Notes: generated by a model from the letters alone, not told the origin. A stretch of DNA of 64,000 bases from Anaerolineaceae bacterium (GCA_029265815.1 JAJUGU010000001.1:496001-560000); one strand, 5' to 3'; positions 19,335 to 28,349 are shown, counted from the stretch's first letter. Made by a program: numbers and translations.

Positions 19335-19530
19335 ATTGATAATTTTCTGAACCCTACCCACCTTGCCGGTGGTCAGCATCACCTTAATTCCATGTGGGTG
19401 TGTCGGGCTCTTTGTCAACAATTTCTGCACAACTCCTTCCATCAGAAGTTCTGATCTCTGATTCTGTTTTTTCAACGATCAGAACTGATATGCCAGTAGT
19501 AATCTCATTTCTGCAAGGTAAGTTATCCAT
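19332..19530 (-). pseudogene. ywbE: Frameshifted ywbE-like gene (DUF2196)
   Basis: YwbE is a short conserved protein of unknown function. On the minus strand ATG 19530 opens a frame reading MDNLPCRNEITTGISVLIV, which stops early, while the continuation KKQNQRSELLMEGVVQKLL, TKSPTHPHGIKV and GKVGRVQKI is in the next frame. Removing one base of the six-A run (plus strand T 19467-19472) joins the two halves into a normal YwbE sequence. The second frame has no stop at the usual end and runs into the degV terminator. Either a decayed gene or an assembly/sequencing error in a homopolymer. Confidence 0.75.
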
Positions 19531-19551
19531 TTCTCAGCTTGCCATCTAGGG

Positions 19552-21246
19552 TCAGTAGTCAGCTACCTTAACCAACACAGGCTTTCCTTTTAGTCGGTAG
19601 CTCCCTTTACTGGCTTTGAGTACCTTCTTCACCTGATTCTCCTCAACGTCTACCAGTGAATAGCTCGAAAGGATCTTGATCTCACCAATTGCCTTGCCAG
19701 GAATCCCTGATTCACCAGCAATCGCGCCCACGATATCTCCAGGGCGTAGACCGTTGCGATTACCCAGGTTCATCCACAGACGCACCATGCCTGGTTCAAC
19801 AGATCCAGATCGAGCCTCACCAATATGCGCCGATGCATCTCCTTTTATTCGCTTCGCCGTTGACCGATCTTCTCTATGAGATAAACTCTTACTCTTCTCT
19901 TTCCAAGGTTTCTGTTCATCTACTGACAACACTTGAAGATCCTGCGCCGAAATGCCTTGTTCGCCAGTGTGCAGCAGCCGAATCAATCCCACTGCAATTT
20001 CATCAGAAGAGAATCCATGATCATGCATTTTCTTTAGAAAGACCCTCTCCTGCCCGCTGATTCCGGTGAGCAGCTGCCCGGATAAGCGTTCCATGAATTT
20101 CTCGTCGCGCCTTTCTTGCACTTGCGCGATGGTAGGCAGGGATACTTCATTAACTGGCTGCCGGGTGTAAGACTGGATCTGGTTCATGCGGCTGCGTTCG
20201 CGTGGAGTGAGAAGGGTAATAGCAATGCCCTGCTTTCCCGCCCTTCCGGTGCGGCCGATGCGGTGAATATAATCCTCTGCATCTGCCGGCATATCAAAAT
20301 TGAACACGTGTGAGACATCTGAAATGTCTAAGCCACGCGCGGCAACATCAGTAGCCACCAGCAGGGTTAGGATTCCCTGTCGAAAGCGGTTGAGAACCAG
20401 TTCCCTCCTGGTCTGATTCAGGTCACCATGCAAAGAATCAGCTGAAAAGCCTCGGCGCATAAGTTCGTCAGCAAGGTCCTGTGCCCTGGCTTTCGTGCGG
20501 GCAAAGATCAGTGCTGCTGAGATTTCTTCGGTTTCTAGAAGGCAAGCCAGTGCAGCAAGTTTGGTCTCCTCCCGCACCCGGTAGAAACGCTGTTCCGTTT
20601 GATCAACCGTCAGCCGGTTTGGACTGATGAGGATCTTCGCAGGATCGTTCAGATACTTCGCTGCCAGTTTTCTGATCGGTTCAGGCAAAGTGGCTGAGAA
20701 TAATGCCATCTGTTTTTCTTCAGATAATTCGTCCAGTATCAATTGGACATCATCGATAAAGCCCATCTCAAGCATCTGATCAGCTTCATCAAGAATCAAA
20801 GTTTTTACCCGGCTTAAATCGAGTTGTCCCTGACGCATCAAATCCAGAAGCCGCCCTGGGGTTCCGACTACAATATCCACACCACGTTTCAGGGCACGAA
20901 TCTGAACCTCATAAGATTGTCCCCCATAAATGGGCAGAACCTTTACTCTGGAGTTTCGCGCAAATCCCTCCGTAGCATCTGCAACCTGTTTGGCAAGCTC
21001 TCGTGTCGGCGCGAGAACCAATGCTTTGATGGCTCTACCGTCTTGCTCTTGTAGCCCCTGCAAGATTGGCAGCATAAATGCTGCCGTTTTTCCCGTTCCC
21101 GTCTGAGATTGCGCGAGGACGTCTCTGCCAAGCAACATTTGCGGGATTGTCTCTACCTGAATGGGGGTTGGTTTTATATACCCCAGCCTGGTGACAGCCT
21201 CCAAAAGTTCCAGTCGTAAACCCAGGTCTTCAAACGAATTTATCAT
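19552..21246 (-). CDS. deaD: DEAD-box RNA helicase, DeaD/CshA type
   Basis: ATP-dependent RNA helicase for mRNA turnover and ribosome assembly. The 564-residue protein has the Q motif (GYIKPTPIQ), AQSQTGTGKTAAF, PTRELAKQV, LILDEADQMLEMGF, FSATLP and HRIGRTGRAGK in the right order, followed by a C-terminal DbpA-type RNA-binding fold (about 490-564, GMVRLWMNLGNRNGLRPGD). ATG 21246 is chosen because it precedes the family start INSFEDLGL and has GAGGAA upstream; the open frame extends 35 codons further through a terminator-like hairpin. Confidence 0.94.
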   Translation of the reverse strand: MINSFEDLGLRLELLEAVTRLGYIKPTPIQVETIPQMLLGRDVLAQSQTGTGKTAAFMLPILQGLQEQDGRAIKALVLAPTRELAKQVADATEGFARNSRVKVLPIYGGQSYEVQIRALKRGVDIVVGTPGRLLDLMRQGQLDLSRVKTLILDEADQMLEMGFIDDVQLILDELSEEKQMALFSATLPEPIRKLAAKYLNDPAKILISPNRLTVDQTEQRFYRVREETKLAALACLLETEEISAALIFARTKARAQDLADELMRRGFSADSLHGDLNQTRRELVLNRFRQGILTLLVATDVAARGLDISDVSHVFNFDMPADAEDYIHRIGRTGRAGKQGIAITLLTPRERSRMNQIQSYTRQPVNEVSLPTIAQVQERRDEKFMERLSGQLLTGISGQERVFLKKMHDHGFSSDEIAVGLIRLLHTGEQGISAQDLQVLSVDEQKPWKEKSKSLSHREDRSTAKRIKGDASAHIGEARSGSVEPGMVRLWMNLGNRNGLRPGDIVGAIAGESGIPGKAIGEIKILSSYSLVDVEENQVKKVLKASKGSYRLKGKPVLVKVADY

Positions 21247-21264
21247 GAATATTCCTCTTTCCAC

Positions 21265-21297
21265 AAAAAAATACCCGCCAAAACCGGCAGGATATTT
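21265..21297 (-). terminator. Terminator-like hairpin in the helicase leader
   Basis: On the minus strand a stem (AAATATCCTGCC against GGCGGGTATTTT, with one bulge and one wobble pair) is followed directly by seven T, ending about 18 nt before the helicase start codon. The neighbour upstream is divergent, so the structure can only act on the helicase's own transcript, suggesting transcription attenuation, as cold-shock helicase genes are often controlled in the leader. Confidence 0.6.
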
Positions 21298-21438
21298 TGA
21301 ACCAAGCTCGATTAACATACGCACTTGAAGTGCGAGAAAAAAGTATACCACAATTCATTAATCAATCACCATGTTCTCCCAATATTCCACAGCATCCCGC
21401 TGTATAATTTATTTGCATATTTCCTCAGGAGAAAACTC

Positions 21439-22077
21439 ATGCCATCCAAAAAATTGATCCTCGTTGCAGGTAACATTGGCTCTGGAAAAACCTCTCTCAC
21501 CGAACGAATTGGAGAGCGCCTCGGCTGGCGCACTGTTTATGAATCAGTGGTTGATAATCCCTATCTGCCGGATTTTTATTCAAACATGAAAGAATGGTCA
21601 TTTCACCTGCAAGTTTTCTTCTTGGGCCACCGCGCGCAGCAACACCTTGAAATGTTTCAGGATTCTCGATCTGCAATTATTGATCGCAGTATTTATGAAG
21701 ATGCTTACATCTTTGCCCGCGCCCTACACTCAATGGGCAACATCACTGAACGTGATTATGCAACCTACCGCCAACTTTTTGATCTTGTAATAAAAACCCT
21801 TCCCCCACCGTCATTGCTCATCTACCTGAAAGCTCCTGTGAATATTCTGGTGGAGCGCATTAAAAAACGCGGCCGCGATATTGAATCCTCGATCAGTGCA
21901 GATTATTTATCACTTCTCGAAAGTTATTATGATGACTGGATTAAGAACTTTGAACTATGCCCGGTGCTCACCCTGCGCACGGATGATCTCGATTTTGTCC
22001 ATAAACCTAAACATTTAGATTTGGTTGTGCAAAAGATCAATGAAAAACTTGCCGGAAAAGAAGAGATCATCTTTTAA
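21439..22077 (+). CDS. Deoxynucleoside kinase
   Basis: Phosphorylates deoxynucleosides (deoxyadenosine/deoxyguanosine type) for salvage. The 212-residue protein has the P-loop AGNIGSGKTSL, the substrate-binding segment YESVVDNPYL, the (D/E)RS motif IIDRSIYEDAYIFA, and a lid region with arginines (VERIKKRGRDIES). ATG 21439 has AGGAGA upstream; the open frame further upstream lacks family similarity. TATAAT at 21403-21408 may be its -10 element. It stands alone between the helicase and the ECF operon. Confidence 0.88.
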   Translation: MPSKKLILVAGNIGSGKTSLTERIGERLGWRTVYESVVDNPYLPDFYSNMKEWSFHLQVFFLGHRAQQHLEMFQDSRSAIIDRSIYEDAYIFARALHSMGNITERDYATYRQLFDLVIKTLPPPSLLIYLKAPVNILVERIKKRGRDIESSISADYLSLLESYYDDWIKNFELCPVLTLRTDDLDFVHKPKHLDLVVQKINEKLAGKEEIIF

Positions 22078-22120
22078 CCAATTTTCATAAATTTCATTGG
22101 ATATTGTTGTGAACAGTTTT

Positions 22121-22146
22121 GCAACCAATTGCTATGTTCTGCGTAT
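22121..22146 (+). promoter_or_regulatory. Candidate ECF-type promoter of the sigma factor operon
   Basis: The classic ECF pattern of an AAC -35 core (22123-22125 in TGCAACC) and a CGT -10 core (22142-22144), separated by 16 bp, lies 35 nt before the sigma gene. This implies autoregulation by the encoded sigma factor. The match is short, so it is a prediction only. Confidence 0.45.
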
Positions 22147-22179
22147 ATTGCTTAGAATAACAAAATACTTGGGGCTGTC

Positions 22180-22773
22180 GTGATTAATCTGGAACAAGAA
22201 TGGATCGAAAAAGCCCTCCATGGAGACGAAGAAGCCTTCACCATGTTGGTAAATGCCTACCAGACTCCTGTTTATAACTTGTGCTACAGAATGCTCGGAG
22301 AGAGCACTGCGGCCGAGGATGCTGCACAGGAAACTTTTTGGCGCGCTTATCAAAATTTGAAGCGATATGACTCACAGAGGTCTTTTGTCACCTGGCTGCT
22401 TTCGATCGCCGCTCATTATTGCATCGATCAACAACGCAAACGCAGGATCCCGATTTTCGAATTGGATGAATATCCCGATTTCGATTTTGTGGATCCTTCT
22501 ATTCCCACGCCAGAAATGATCACTATTCAGAATGACGAGGATCAAGTTTTACATTCCATGATCAATAGATTAAGCCCCCCTGATCGTGCAGCCGTGATCC
22601 TCAAATATTGGTATGGATGTTCGGAGGAAGAAATTAGTCAAATGCTTTCATTAACACTAAGTGCTGTTAAAAGTCGTTTACATCGTGCAAGGCGCCAGTT
22701 AGCTGAGTCCATTGCAGCAGAGCGAAACATTGCAGTGGAAGGAGGTAGAAAATATGAATCACCAGCCCTATGA
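22180..22773 (+). CDS. ECF-family RNA polymerase sigma factor
   Basis: A 197-residue sigma factor with region 2 (FTMLVNAYQTPVYNLCYRML, AEDAAQETFWRAY, FVTWLLSIAAHYCIDQQRK) and region 4 (LSPPDRAAVILKYWYG, EEEISQMLSLTLSAVKSRLHRARRQL). It starts at GTG 22180. An anti-sigma gene overlaps its 3' end by 20 nt and two envelope genes follow, so it most likely responds to an envelope signal. Confidence 0.94.
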   Translation: MINLEQEWIEKALHGDEEAFTMLVNAYQTPVYNLCYRMLGESTAAEDAAQETFWRAYQNLKRYDSQRSFVTWLLSIAAHYCIDQQRKRRIPIFELDEYPDFDFVDPSIPTPEMITIQNDEDQVLHSMINRLSPPDRAAVILKYWYGCSEEEISQMLSLTLSAVKSRLHRARRQLAESIAAERNIAVEGGRKYESPAL

Positions 22774-23290
22774 AAACTGGATCCTGGATGAACCCCAGCT
22801 TTCTGATGAAGAAAAACAGGAACTGGCTCATCACCTGAGAGACTGCTCAGAATGCTCCCGCCTCGCGAATGGATGGAACACCGTCCAGCGCACGATCCAG
22901 GCCAGCCCGATGAAGCCTGCTCCGGCTGATTTTACCGGTAAATGGAGCTCGAGTCTGGCCAGCCGCAAACGGGAACAGGAAAAGAAACAAGCGCGGACTC
23001 TTGTGATTTCTCTATCTAGTGGAGCAGGTGCAATCCTTCTCGCCATCGCAATTTACTTCCTTCCTGATTTCTCACTCATTTCCCTCGTAGCAAGTTTCAT
23101 TTCCACAATGCTCTCAGCCAGTAACATGGTAAGTAATTTTTGGTCGATCACCATCAAACTGATCCAAACCATTCCGTTGTCCACCTTGATCGTTACTATC
23201 GTCATCGTTAGCGGTTGGGTACTGCTGGCAAGTATTACCCTCGGACTATCCATATGGAAGCTGGCATTTAGAAGGAAGGTCCAAAAATGA
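22754..23290 (+). CDS. Predicted membrane anti-sigma factor
   Basis: 178 residues. The N-terminal part carries a zinc-finger-like H-x3-C-x2-C element (HHLRDCSECSRL, about residues 26-37) typical of ZAS anti-sigma domains. Two hydrophobic segments follow (about 82-112 and 140-168). A strong AGGAGG precedes ATG 22754, inside the end of the sigma gene, so the two are coupled and made in balance. Its stop overlaps the next start (ATGA). Confidence 0.8.
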   Translation: MNHQPYENWILDEPQLSDEEKQELAHHLRDCSECSRLANGWNTVQRTIQASPMKPAPADFTGKWSSSLASRKREQEKKQARTLVISLSSGAGAILLAIAIYFLPDFSLISLVASFISTMLSASNMVSNFWSITIKLIQTIPLSTLIVTIVIVSGWVLLASITLGLSIWKLAFRRKVQK

Positions 23291-24324
23291 AAAATCTTAA
23301 ATATTGGATTGTATTAATCGCTGCCATTTTCCTCACATTTGCGTTCAGTCCAAAATTGGCTTTCGCCCAGACTCCAACCCCACCTTCAGGCGAGGTTATC
23401 ACAGGAGATCAGATTATTATTGGTAACACCTTTCGGCTTGAATCGGGCGAAACGCTCGATGGAAGCCTCCTCGTTATTGGAGGGACAGCATCCATATCCA
23501 ATGATTCAATCCTTGATGGCGATTTGGTGTTGATTGGTGGAACAATAACCATAAAAGGCGAAGTTACCGGAGATATCGTTGCCATTGGCGGTGCTGTCAC
23601 CCTGGAAGATACGGCTGTCGTTGAAGGTGGAGTAACCCTTCTCGGCGCTAGTTTAAATCGTTCTCCTTTAGCTAAAATCGTTGGTGGAATTTCTGAACAA
23701 ACACCTGAGATATTTAACTTTGATTCTCAGAATACAGAAGGGTGGAAATTACCCTTCATAACGGCACAAAAGCCAGTAACCAGGTTGCTCAACACAACCT
23801 TTCAGGCTCTGGCCATGGCAGTTTTGGCCGTCATTATCGGTTTACTCCTGCCTGCTCAGGTTAAGCGGGTAGCCGATACCGTTATCAGAGAGCCGTTAGT
23901 CACTGGTGGAGTTGGATTGCTGACCGTCATCGTTGCCCCCATTGTGATCGTCTTGGTTGGCATTACCATTCTCTTGATTCCTGTTAGCATCCTGATTCTC
24001 CTCGCCTATATGCTGGCCATTCTGTTTGGGTTTATTGCTGTAGGTTTTGAGATCGGGCAAAGAATCGCATCCCTTTTTAAAACCACCTTTCACCCATCCA
24101 TTTCTGCAGGAATCGGAGTCTTGTCGCTGAGCCTTATAACAGGTTATGCAACCTTGATACCGTGTATTGGCTGGGTGGTCGGTGCCATTGTAACAATCCT
24201 GGGTTTGGGTGCTGTGATCATCAGCCGGTTCGGATCATCCAAATATGCTGACCGGATCGTTCAGGCAGTCATTCCTCCATCCTCACCGCAGACTCCCACA
24301 CCACCTGAATCCTCTGGCTCATAA
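23287..24324 (+). CDS. Membrane protein with bactofilin-like repeat domain
   Basis: 345 residues: signal peptide (1-28, ending AFAQ), a Pro/Thr linker, then a right-handed beta-helix-like repeat region (about 40-130) with recurring hydrophobic-G-G units such as GSLLVIGGTASI, GDLVLIGGTITI and GDIVAIGGAVTL, as in polymer-forming/bactofilin-type proteins. The second half has four or five membrane spans and a Pro-rich tail. ATGA overlap with the anti-sigma gene. It may build or sense a surface layer. Function is inferred only from architecture. Confidence 0.75.
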   Translation: MKNLKYWIVLIAAIFLTFAFSPKLAFAQTPTPPSGEVITGDQIIIGNTFRLESGETLDGSLLVIGGTASISNDSILDGDLVLIGGTITIKGEVTGDIVAIGGAVTLEDTAVVEGGVTLLGASLNRSPLAKIVGGISEQTPEIFNFDSQNTEGWKLPFITAQKPVTRLLNTTFQALAMAVLAVIIGLLLPAQVKRVADTVIREPLVTGGVGLLTVIVAPIVIVLVGITILLIPVSILILLAYMLAILFGFIAVGFEIGQRIASLFKTTFHPSISAGIGVLSLSLITGYATLIPCIGWVVGAIVTILGLGAVIISRFGSSKYADRIVQAVIPPSSPQTPTPPESSGS

Positions 24325-24355
24325 AGAAAAGAAACATTAGTTGCAAGGAGGTAGA

Positions 24356-25204
24356 ATGAAAATTATACGAATCCTCATTATTCTGGCTGTTGCAGTAACC
24401 CTCATGGCGTGTTCACTCACCATCAATGTACCTTCGGTTGAAACCGGTGTTACTCAATCATTTAAGATTGATGAAGCTCTCGATTCTGAATCGGAAACGG
24501 CTTCTGTAAATATCGAAATGGGAGCCGGTACGCTGGATCTGACCGGTGGAACAGAGAAATTGGTCGAAGGTGAAGTCATCTACAATGTAAAATCCTGGAA
24601 GCCGACCGTGAATCGTGCAGGGAATTCCATCACGATTAAGCAGGAAAATACTTCAACAGTCGGCATTCCCGATGGAACAATTAAGAACATGTGGACGATT
24701 CGGCTTGGTCCCATTCCAATGGATTTAAGCCTTTCCACAGGAGCTTATGAAGGTACCCTCGACTTGAGCGGTCTTTCGATCACCAGCCTTTCTGTTCGTG
24801 ATGGAGCCAGCAAATCAACCATTCGCTTTGATACCCCCAATCCGGTTGATATGTCGATCTTAAGTTATAAAACTGGCGCTTCTCAAGTGTCATTGAAGGG
24901 CCTCGGTAATGCTAATGTAGATCAGATTTCTTTCGATGGTGGAGTAGGCAGCTATGAACTTGATTTTTCAGGTGAACTGAAGAAAGATATAAATGTCACC
25001 ATCAAATCTGGCATGAGCGATATAAAGCTTGTCTTCCCAACCGATTGCCGTGCAAATGTGATCATTAATGGAGGTTTGAGCAATATTGATATTAATGGCA
25101 CCTGGTCGGTAACCAATAATTCATATTCGTTTGGCACATCAGGCCCGATAATAAATGTGATCATTGATATGGCGGTTGGCAATTTACAACTGGTACAACA
25201 ATAG
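24356..25204 (+). CDS. Lipoprotein with toast-rack/DUF2154-like beta domain
   Basis: A 282-residue lipoprotein (lipobox LMAC, Cys19), start ATG 24356 behind AAGGAGG. The mature part contains short beta repeats such as VNIEMGAGTLDLTGG, LSLSTGAYEGTLDLSG and IDMAVGNLQLV, which resemble the toast-rack domain found in LiaF-like envelope proteins. Last gene of the ECF operon, followed by an intrinsic terminator. Likely an envelope stress effector or sensor, by context. Confidence 0.75.
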   Translation: MKIIRILIILAVAVTLMACSLTINVPSVETGVTQSFKIDEALDSESETASVNIEMGAGTLDLTGGTEKLVEGEVIYNVKSWKPTVNRAGNSITIKQENTSTVGIPDGTIKNMWTIRLGPIPMDLSLSTGAYEGTLDLSGLSITSLSVRDGASKSTIRFDTPNPVDMSILSYKTGASQVSLKGLGNANVDQISFDGGVGSYELDFSGELKKDINVTIKSGMSDIKLVFPTDCRANVIINGGLSNIDINGTWSVTNNSYSFGTSGPIINVIIDMAVGNLQLVQQ

Positions 25205-25219
25205 TCGCCATAGAATCAC

Positions 25220-25249
25220 AATCCCGGAGCATCCCTCCGGGATTTTTTT
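25220..25249 (+). terminator. Rho-independent terminator of the ECF operon
   Basis: A 10-bp stem (AATCCCGGAG with its complement), 5-nt loop and seven T, starting 15 nt after the last stop codon of the operon. Confidence 0.93.
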
Positions 25250-25285
25250 CTTGATATTTTCGGTAAGATGAAATATATTTAGAAG

Positions 25286-26386
25286 ATGATAGATAATACC
25301 GCAGTTACCCACCCCAAACCCCTTCCAATCATTTATGTAAAAGGATCCCACCGATCTATGGGCCAACAGATCGGCGAAGCCATGCGTGAACAAGTACAAC
25401 ACAGCATCGATAATGCAAGGCAGCTCGTTGAAACAACGTATAGCAATTTACAACTTACCTGGGAGAGTGCGAAGATACAGGCGAAAAAGTATTTACCGTT
25501 CGCCCAAGAACGATATCCCATATATGTTGAAGAATTAAATGGAATGGCGGAAGGAGCAAACGTTAACCTTACCGAACTTGCAGTAGTCAATGCACTAGAA
25601 GCCGTAACCACAGATGCTCTCCACCTCACAAAATGTACCAGTTTGGCTGTCAATGAACAGAACACAGCAAAAAACAACGTCCTCGTCGCACATAATGAAG
25701 ATTGGCTCCCTGGTGATGAACCAGATGTTTTTATCGTTCGAGCTCAACCTGATGACGAACCAGGTTTTCTTGCAATGACATACGGAGGGCTGCTGCCCAA
25801 TGTGGGTTTCAACGAAGCTGGAATCGCCCAATGTTGTGACACAGTTTACCCCAACGATACCCGTATCGGTATCCCGCGCGTCGTCGTTTCGCGTGCGGTT
25901 CTTGGAGCAAGGACCATCGGTCAGGCAATCCGTTACACACTCGTTCCGCTGCGTGCAGCCGGTTATAACCATTTAATCGCTCATGAAAGCGGTGAAATGT
26001 ACAACGTCGAAGTCTCGGCTCGTAATTTTGATATCCTATACGCAATGGATGGTTACCTTGCCCACACCAACAACTATCTCTCTCCAAAAATGGAGAACAT
26101 CGAGGAAAACCGCGATGAATTAATTCATACACGTGTTCGATACTTCCGTGCGCTTCATTTGTTACGTGAAACAAATAAACATACGATGAAAACGCTCGAA
26201 GCAATCCTTAAGGATCATGTGAATTATCCTGACTCTATCTGTAATCATTCGATCTTTGATATCGACCCCATGGATCGTGAGAAGACCATTGTCAGCATAA
26301 TTATGGACCTTACGGATGGAAAAATGGAAGTGGCATGGGGAAACCCATGTAAAAACCAATACCACACCTATGACATTACGTTTTAA
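25286..26386 (+). CDS. C45 family peptidase / acyl-CoA:6-APA acyltransferase-like Ntn hydrolase
   Basis: 366 residues related to penicillin acyltransferase and other C45 Ntn hydrolases that become active by cleaving themselves before a cysteine. The likely nucleophile is Cys117 in LTKCTSLAV; downstream HNEDW, the GGLLPNVGFNEAGIA block and AHTNNYL fit the family. No signal peptide, so cytoplasmic. The natural substrate cannot be told from sequence. It is convergent with nadD, sharing a bidirectional terminator. Confidence 0.85.
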   Translation: MIDNTAVTHPKPLPIIYVKGSHRSMGQQIGEAMREQVQHSIDNARQLVETTYSNLQLTWESAKIQAKKYLPFAQERYPIYVEELNGMAEGANVNLTELAVVNALEAVTTDALHLTKCTSLAVNEQNTAKNNVLVAHNEDWLPGDEPDVFIVRAQPDDEPGFLAMTYGGLLPNVGFNEAGIAQCCDTVYPNDTRIGIPRVVVSRAVLGARTIGQAIRYTLVPLRAAGYNHLIAHESGEMYNVEVSARNFDILYAMDGYLAHTNNYLSPKMENIEENRDELIHTRVRYFRALHLLRETNKHTMKTLEAILKDHVNYPDSICNHSIFDIDPMDREKTIVSIIMDLTDGKMEVAWGNPCKNQYHTYDITF

Positions 26387-26390
26387 TAAT

Positions 26391-26420
26391 AAAAAAAACT
26401 GGCGATGCCAGTTTTTTTTT
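26391..26420. terminator. Bidirectional intrinsic terminator between the C45 peptidase gene and nadD
   Basis: AAAAAAAACTGGC, a GAT loop, and its exact complement ending in a run of nine T; the A-run gives an equivalent T-run on the minus strand. It overlaps the nadD stop codon. Confidence 0.92.
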
Positions 26421-27027
26421 ATTTATATAACCCCATCTCATTAATCGCGCGATAAACCGCATCTTGCAGGTAGTATCGGTACCCCATACCCTCTGCTATT
26501 CTTTGTCTAATTTGCTTTGATGAGATCTCCAGAATTGGAGCCTCGACAATCTTCACTTTATCACTCACTCCTGGTAAGACCTTCTCCAACGATTCCAGAT
26601 CAACTTTATCAGCATGACGGCGCATAACACCAATCCCATCGCAAATCCTGATAAATTCCAGTGGTTTATTCCATGTTGGCAGATCATGTAATGAATCTCC
26701 CCCCATCAAATAATACATTTCAGAACCTGGATACTGATTCTTTAAAATATTCACAGTATCGATCGCATAATGCGGACCAGGCCGATCAATATCTACACGC
26801 GAAACCTGAAAAGCTGGATTTCCTGCAATAGCCTTTTCTACTAAGATCACCCGATCTTCAATCGGGCTGACATCCGTGTAACGTTTGTGAGGAGGGTTAT
26901 CAGTTACCACCCATAAAAGCAAATCTAGCGAGAGCTGAGTTCGGCACTCTTCGGCAAGAATTAAATGTCCTACGTGCGGAGGGTCAAAAGTGCCGCCAAA
27001 GATGCCAATACGTTTTAAATCAATCAT
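26419..27027 (-). CDS. nadD: Nicotinate-nucleotide adenylyltransferase
   Basis: Converts nicotinate mononucleotide and ATP to deamido-NAD. The 202-residue protein shows GIFGGTFDPPHVGHL (HxGH nucleotidyltransferase motif), NPPHK, YYLMGGDSL and the C-terminal ISSKQIRQRI (the IS/TxxR motif). Its start codon directly abuts the obgE stop, indicating an operon. NadD next to Obg is a frequent arrangement in bacteria. Confidence 0.95.
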   Translation of the reverse strand: MIDLKRIGIFGGTFDPPHVGHLILAEECRTQLSLDLLLWVVTDNPPHKRYTDVSPIEDRVILVEKAIAGNPAFQVSRVDIDRPGPHYAIDTVNILKNQYPGSEMYYLMGGDSLHDLPTWNKPLEFIRICDGIGVMRRHADKVDLESLEKVLPGVSDKVKIVEAPILEISSKQIRQRIAEGMGYRYYLQDAVYRAINEMGLYK

Positions 27028-28287
27028 TTACTCCTGCCACTCCAACTCGTAATCACTGATGAAAACAGTGTCACCTTCTTTTATCCCTCGTTCCCGCAGT
27101 GCTTCATCAACACCCAGGGTAACCATTAATCGCTGGAACCTGCGAACCGAGCCATCATGTTCCCAATAAGTCATTTCCGCTGCCCGTTCAATGGCTGCTC
27201 CTGTAACCCGCCAGCCATTCTCTTCACGTGTGATGTGGAAGTCTCGTGGATCTTCCTCGGGCTTGTAGATCGGTAATGCCGGTGCAACCTCAGGTTTTGG
27301 CGTTTTCATTAATATTTCGTGGGCATTCCAAAGGATAGGTGTGAGATTCTCTCTGGTAACAGCAGATATTGCATGAGCTTCGTAACCTAATTTCTTCAAT
27401 GCCGTTCTTAGCTGATTCCACCTCGCCTGAACATCAGGCAGGTCAATCTTGTTCACAACCACTATTTGAGGTTTTTTCCCAAGTTCGGGATCGAATAATG
27501 CCAGTTCGCTATTGATCTGAGTAAAATCAGCCACCGGGTCTGCAGCCATACCATCAATCACGTGGATCAACACCCGGGTGCGTTGAATATGCTTTAGAAA
27601 GGCATCTCCAAGGCCAACACCCTCATGCGCGCCCTCAATAAGACCAGGGATATCAGCCAGGATTAAATCGATTTCTTCATCCAGATGTGCAACACCCAGG
27701 TTGGGCTCAATTGTGGTGAACGGGTAATCTGCAATCTTTGGTTTTGCATTCGTTACGGCCGCAAGAAAGCTGGATTTGCCAGCATTCGGGACACCAACAA
27801 TTCCAACATCAGCGAGTAATTTCAATTCTAAGCGCAATTCTTTTTCTTCTGGAGGTTCGCCTTTTTCGGCAGTACGTGGAGCCTGATTGCGAGAAGTGGC
27901 AAAATGCTGATTGCCGCGCCCGCCGCGTCCACCTTTACACACCACCAGTTCTTGGCCGGGCTCAACCATATCTCCAAGTAATTCGTTGGTTTCAGCATCA
28001 TAGATCAGTGTTCCTGGAGGGACCGGAATGACCAAGTCTTTTGCACTCTTCCCGGTCATATTACTGCCGCCGCCATTTTCACCATCAGGAGCCACAAATT
28101 TATGTTTAAACCGGAAACTCTGCAACGTATTTAGAGTTGCTACCACGCGGAAAACAACATCCCCGCCCTTTCCGCCATCTCCACCGTCAGGACCACCACG
28201 AGGTACATATTTTTCGCGGTGAAAATGAACCACTCCTGCACCACCGCGGCCTGACCGGACATAAATTCTAGCTTCGTCTATGAACAT
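27028..28287 (-). CDS. obgE: Obg GTPase
   Basis: Ribosome-associated GTPase for 50S maturation and stress control. The 419-residue protein has the glycine-rich Obg fold (FIDEARIYVRSGRGGAG, GGDGGKGGDVVF), the GTPase motifs GVPNAGKSSFL, DIPGLIEGAHEGVGLG and NKIDLP, and a C-terminal OCT domain (from about 335, ending YELEWQE). I chose ATG 28287, where Obg proteins begin (MFIDEA) with GAAGG upstream; ATG 28320 is an alternative adding 11 residues. Confidence 0.95.
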   Translation of the reverse strand: MFIDEARIYVRSGRGGAGVVHFHREKYVPRGGPDGGDGGKGGDVVFRVVATLNTLQSFRFKHKFVAPDGENGGGSNMTGKSAKDLVIPVPPGTLIYDAETNELLGDMVEPGQELVVCKGGRGGRGNQHFATSRNQAPRTAEKGEPPEEKELRLELKLLADVGIVGVPNAGKSSFLAAVTNAKPKIADYPFTTIEPNLGVAHLDEEIDLILADIPGLIEGAHEGVGLGDAFLKHIQRTRVLIHVIDGMAADPVADFTQINSELALFDPELGKKPQIVVVNKIDLPDVQARWNQLRTALKKLGYEAHAISAVTRENLTPILWNAHEILMKTPKPEVAPALPIYKPEEDPRDFHITREENGWRVTGAAIERAAEMTYWEHDGSVRRFQRLMVTLGVDEALRERGIKEGDTVFISDYELEWQE

Positions 28288-28349
28288 CTGATCAACCTTC
28301 GTAAATGGATCAGGAATCATTGCTGATTCCTGATCCTTAACATACCTTT

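Noticed and set aside
19125..19475. 116-codon minus-strand frame as a full gene
   Set aside because: Only its first part is meaningful, as the second half of a frameshifted ywbE; the rest is antisense to degV.
25809..26204. 131-codon minus-strand frame opposite the C45 peptidase gene
   Set aside because: Antisense to a complete family member, with no ribosome binding site or domain.
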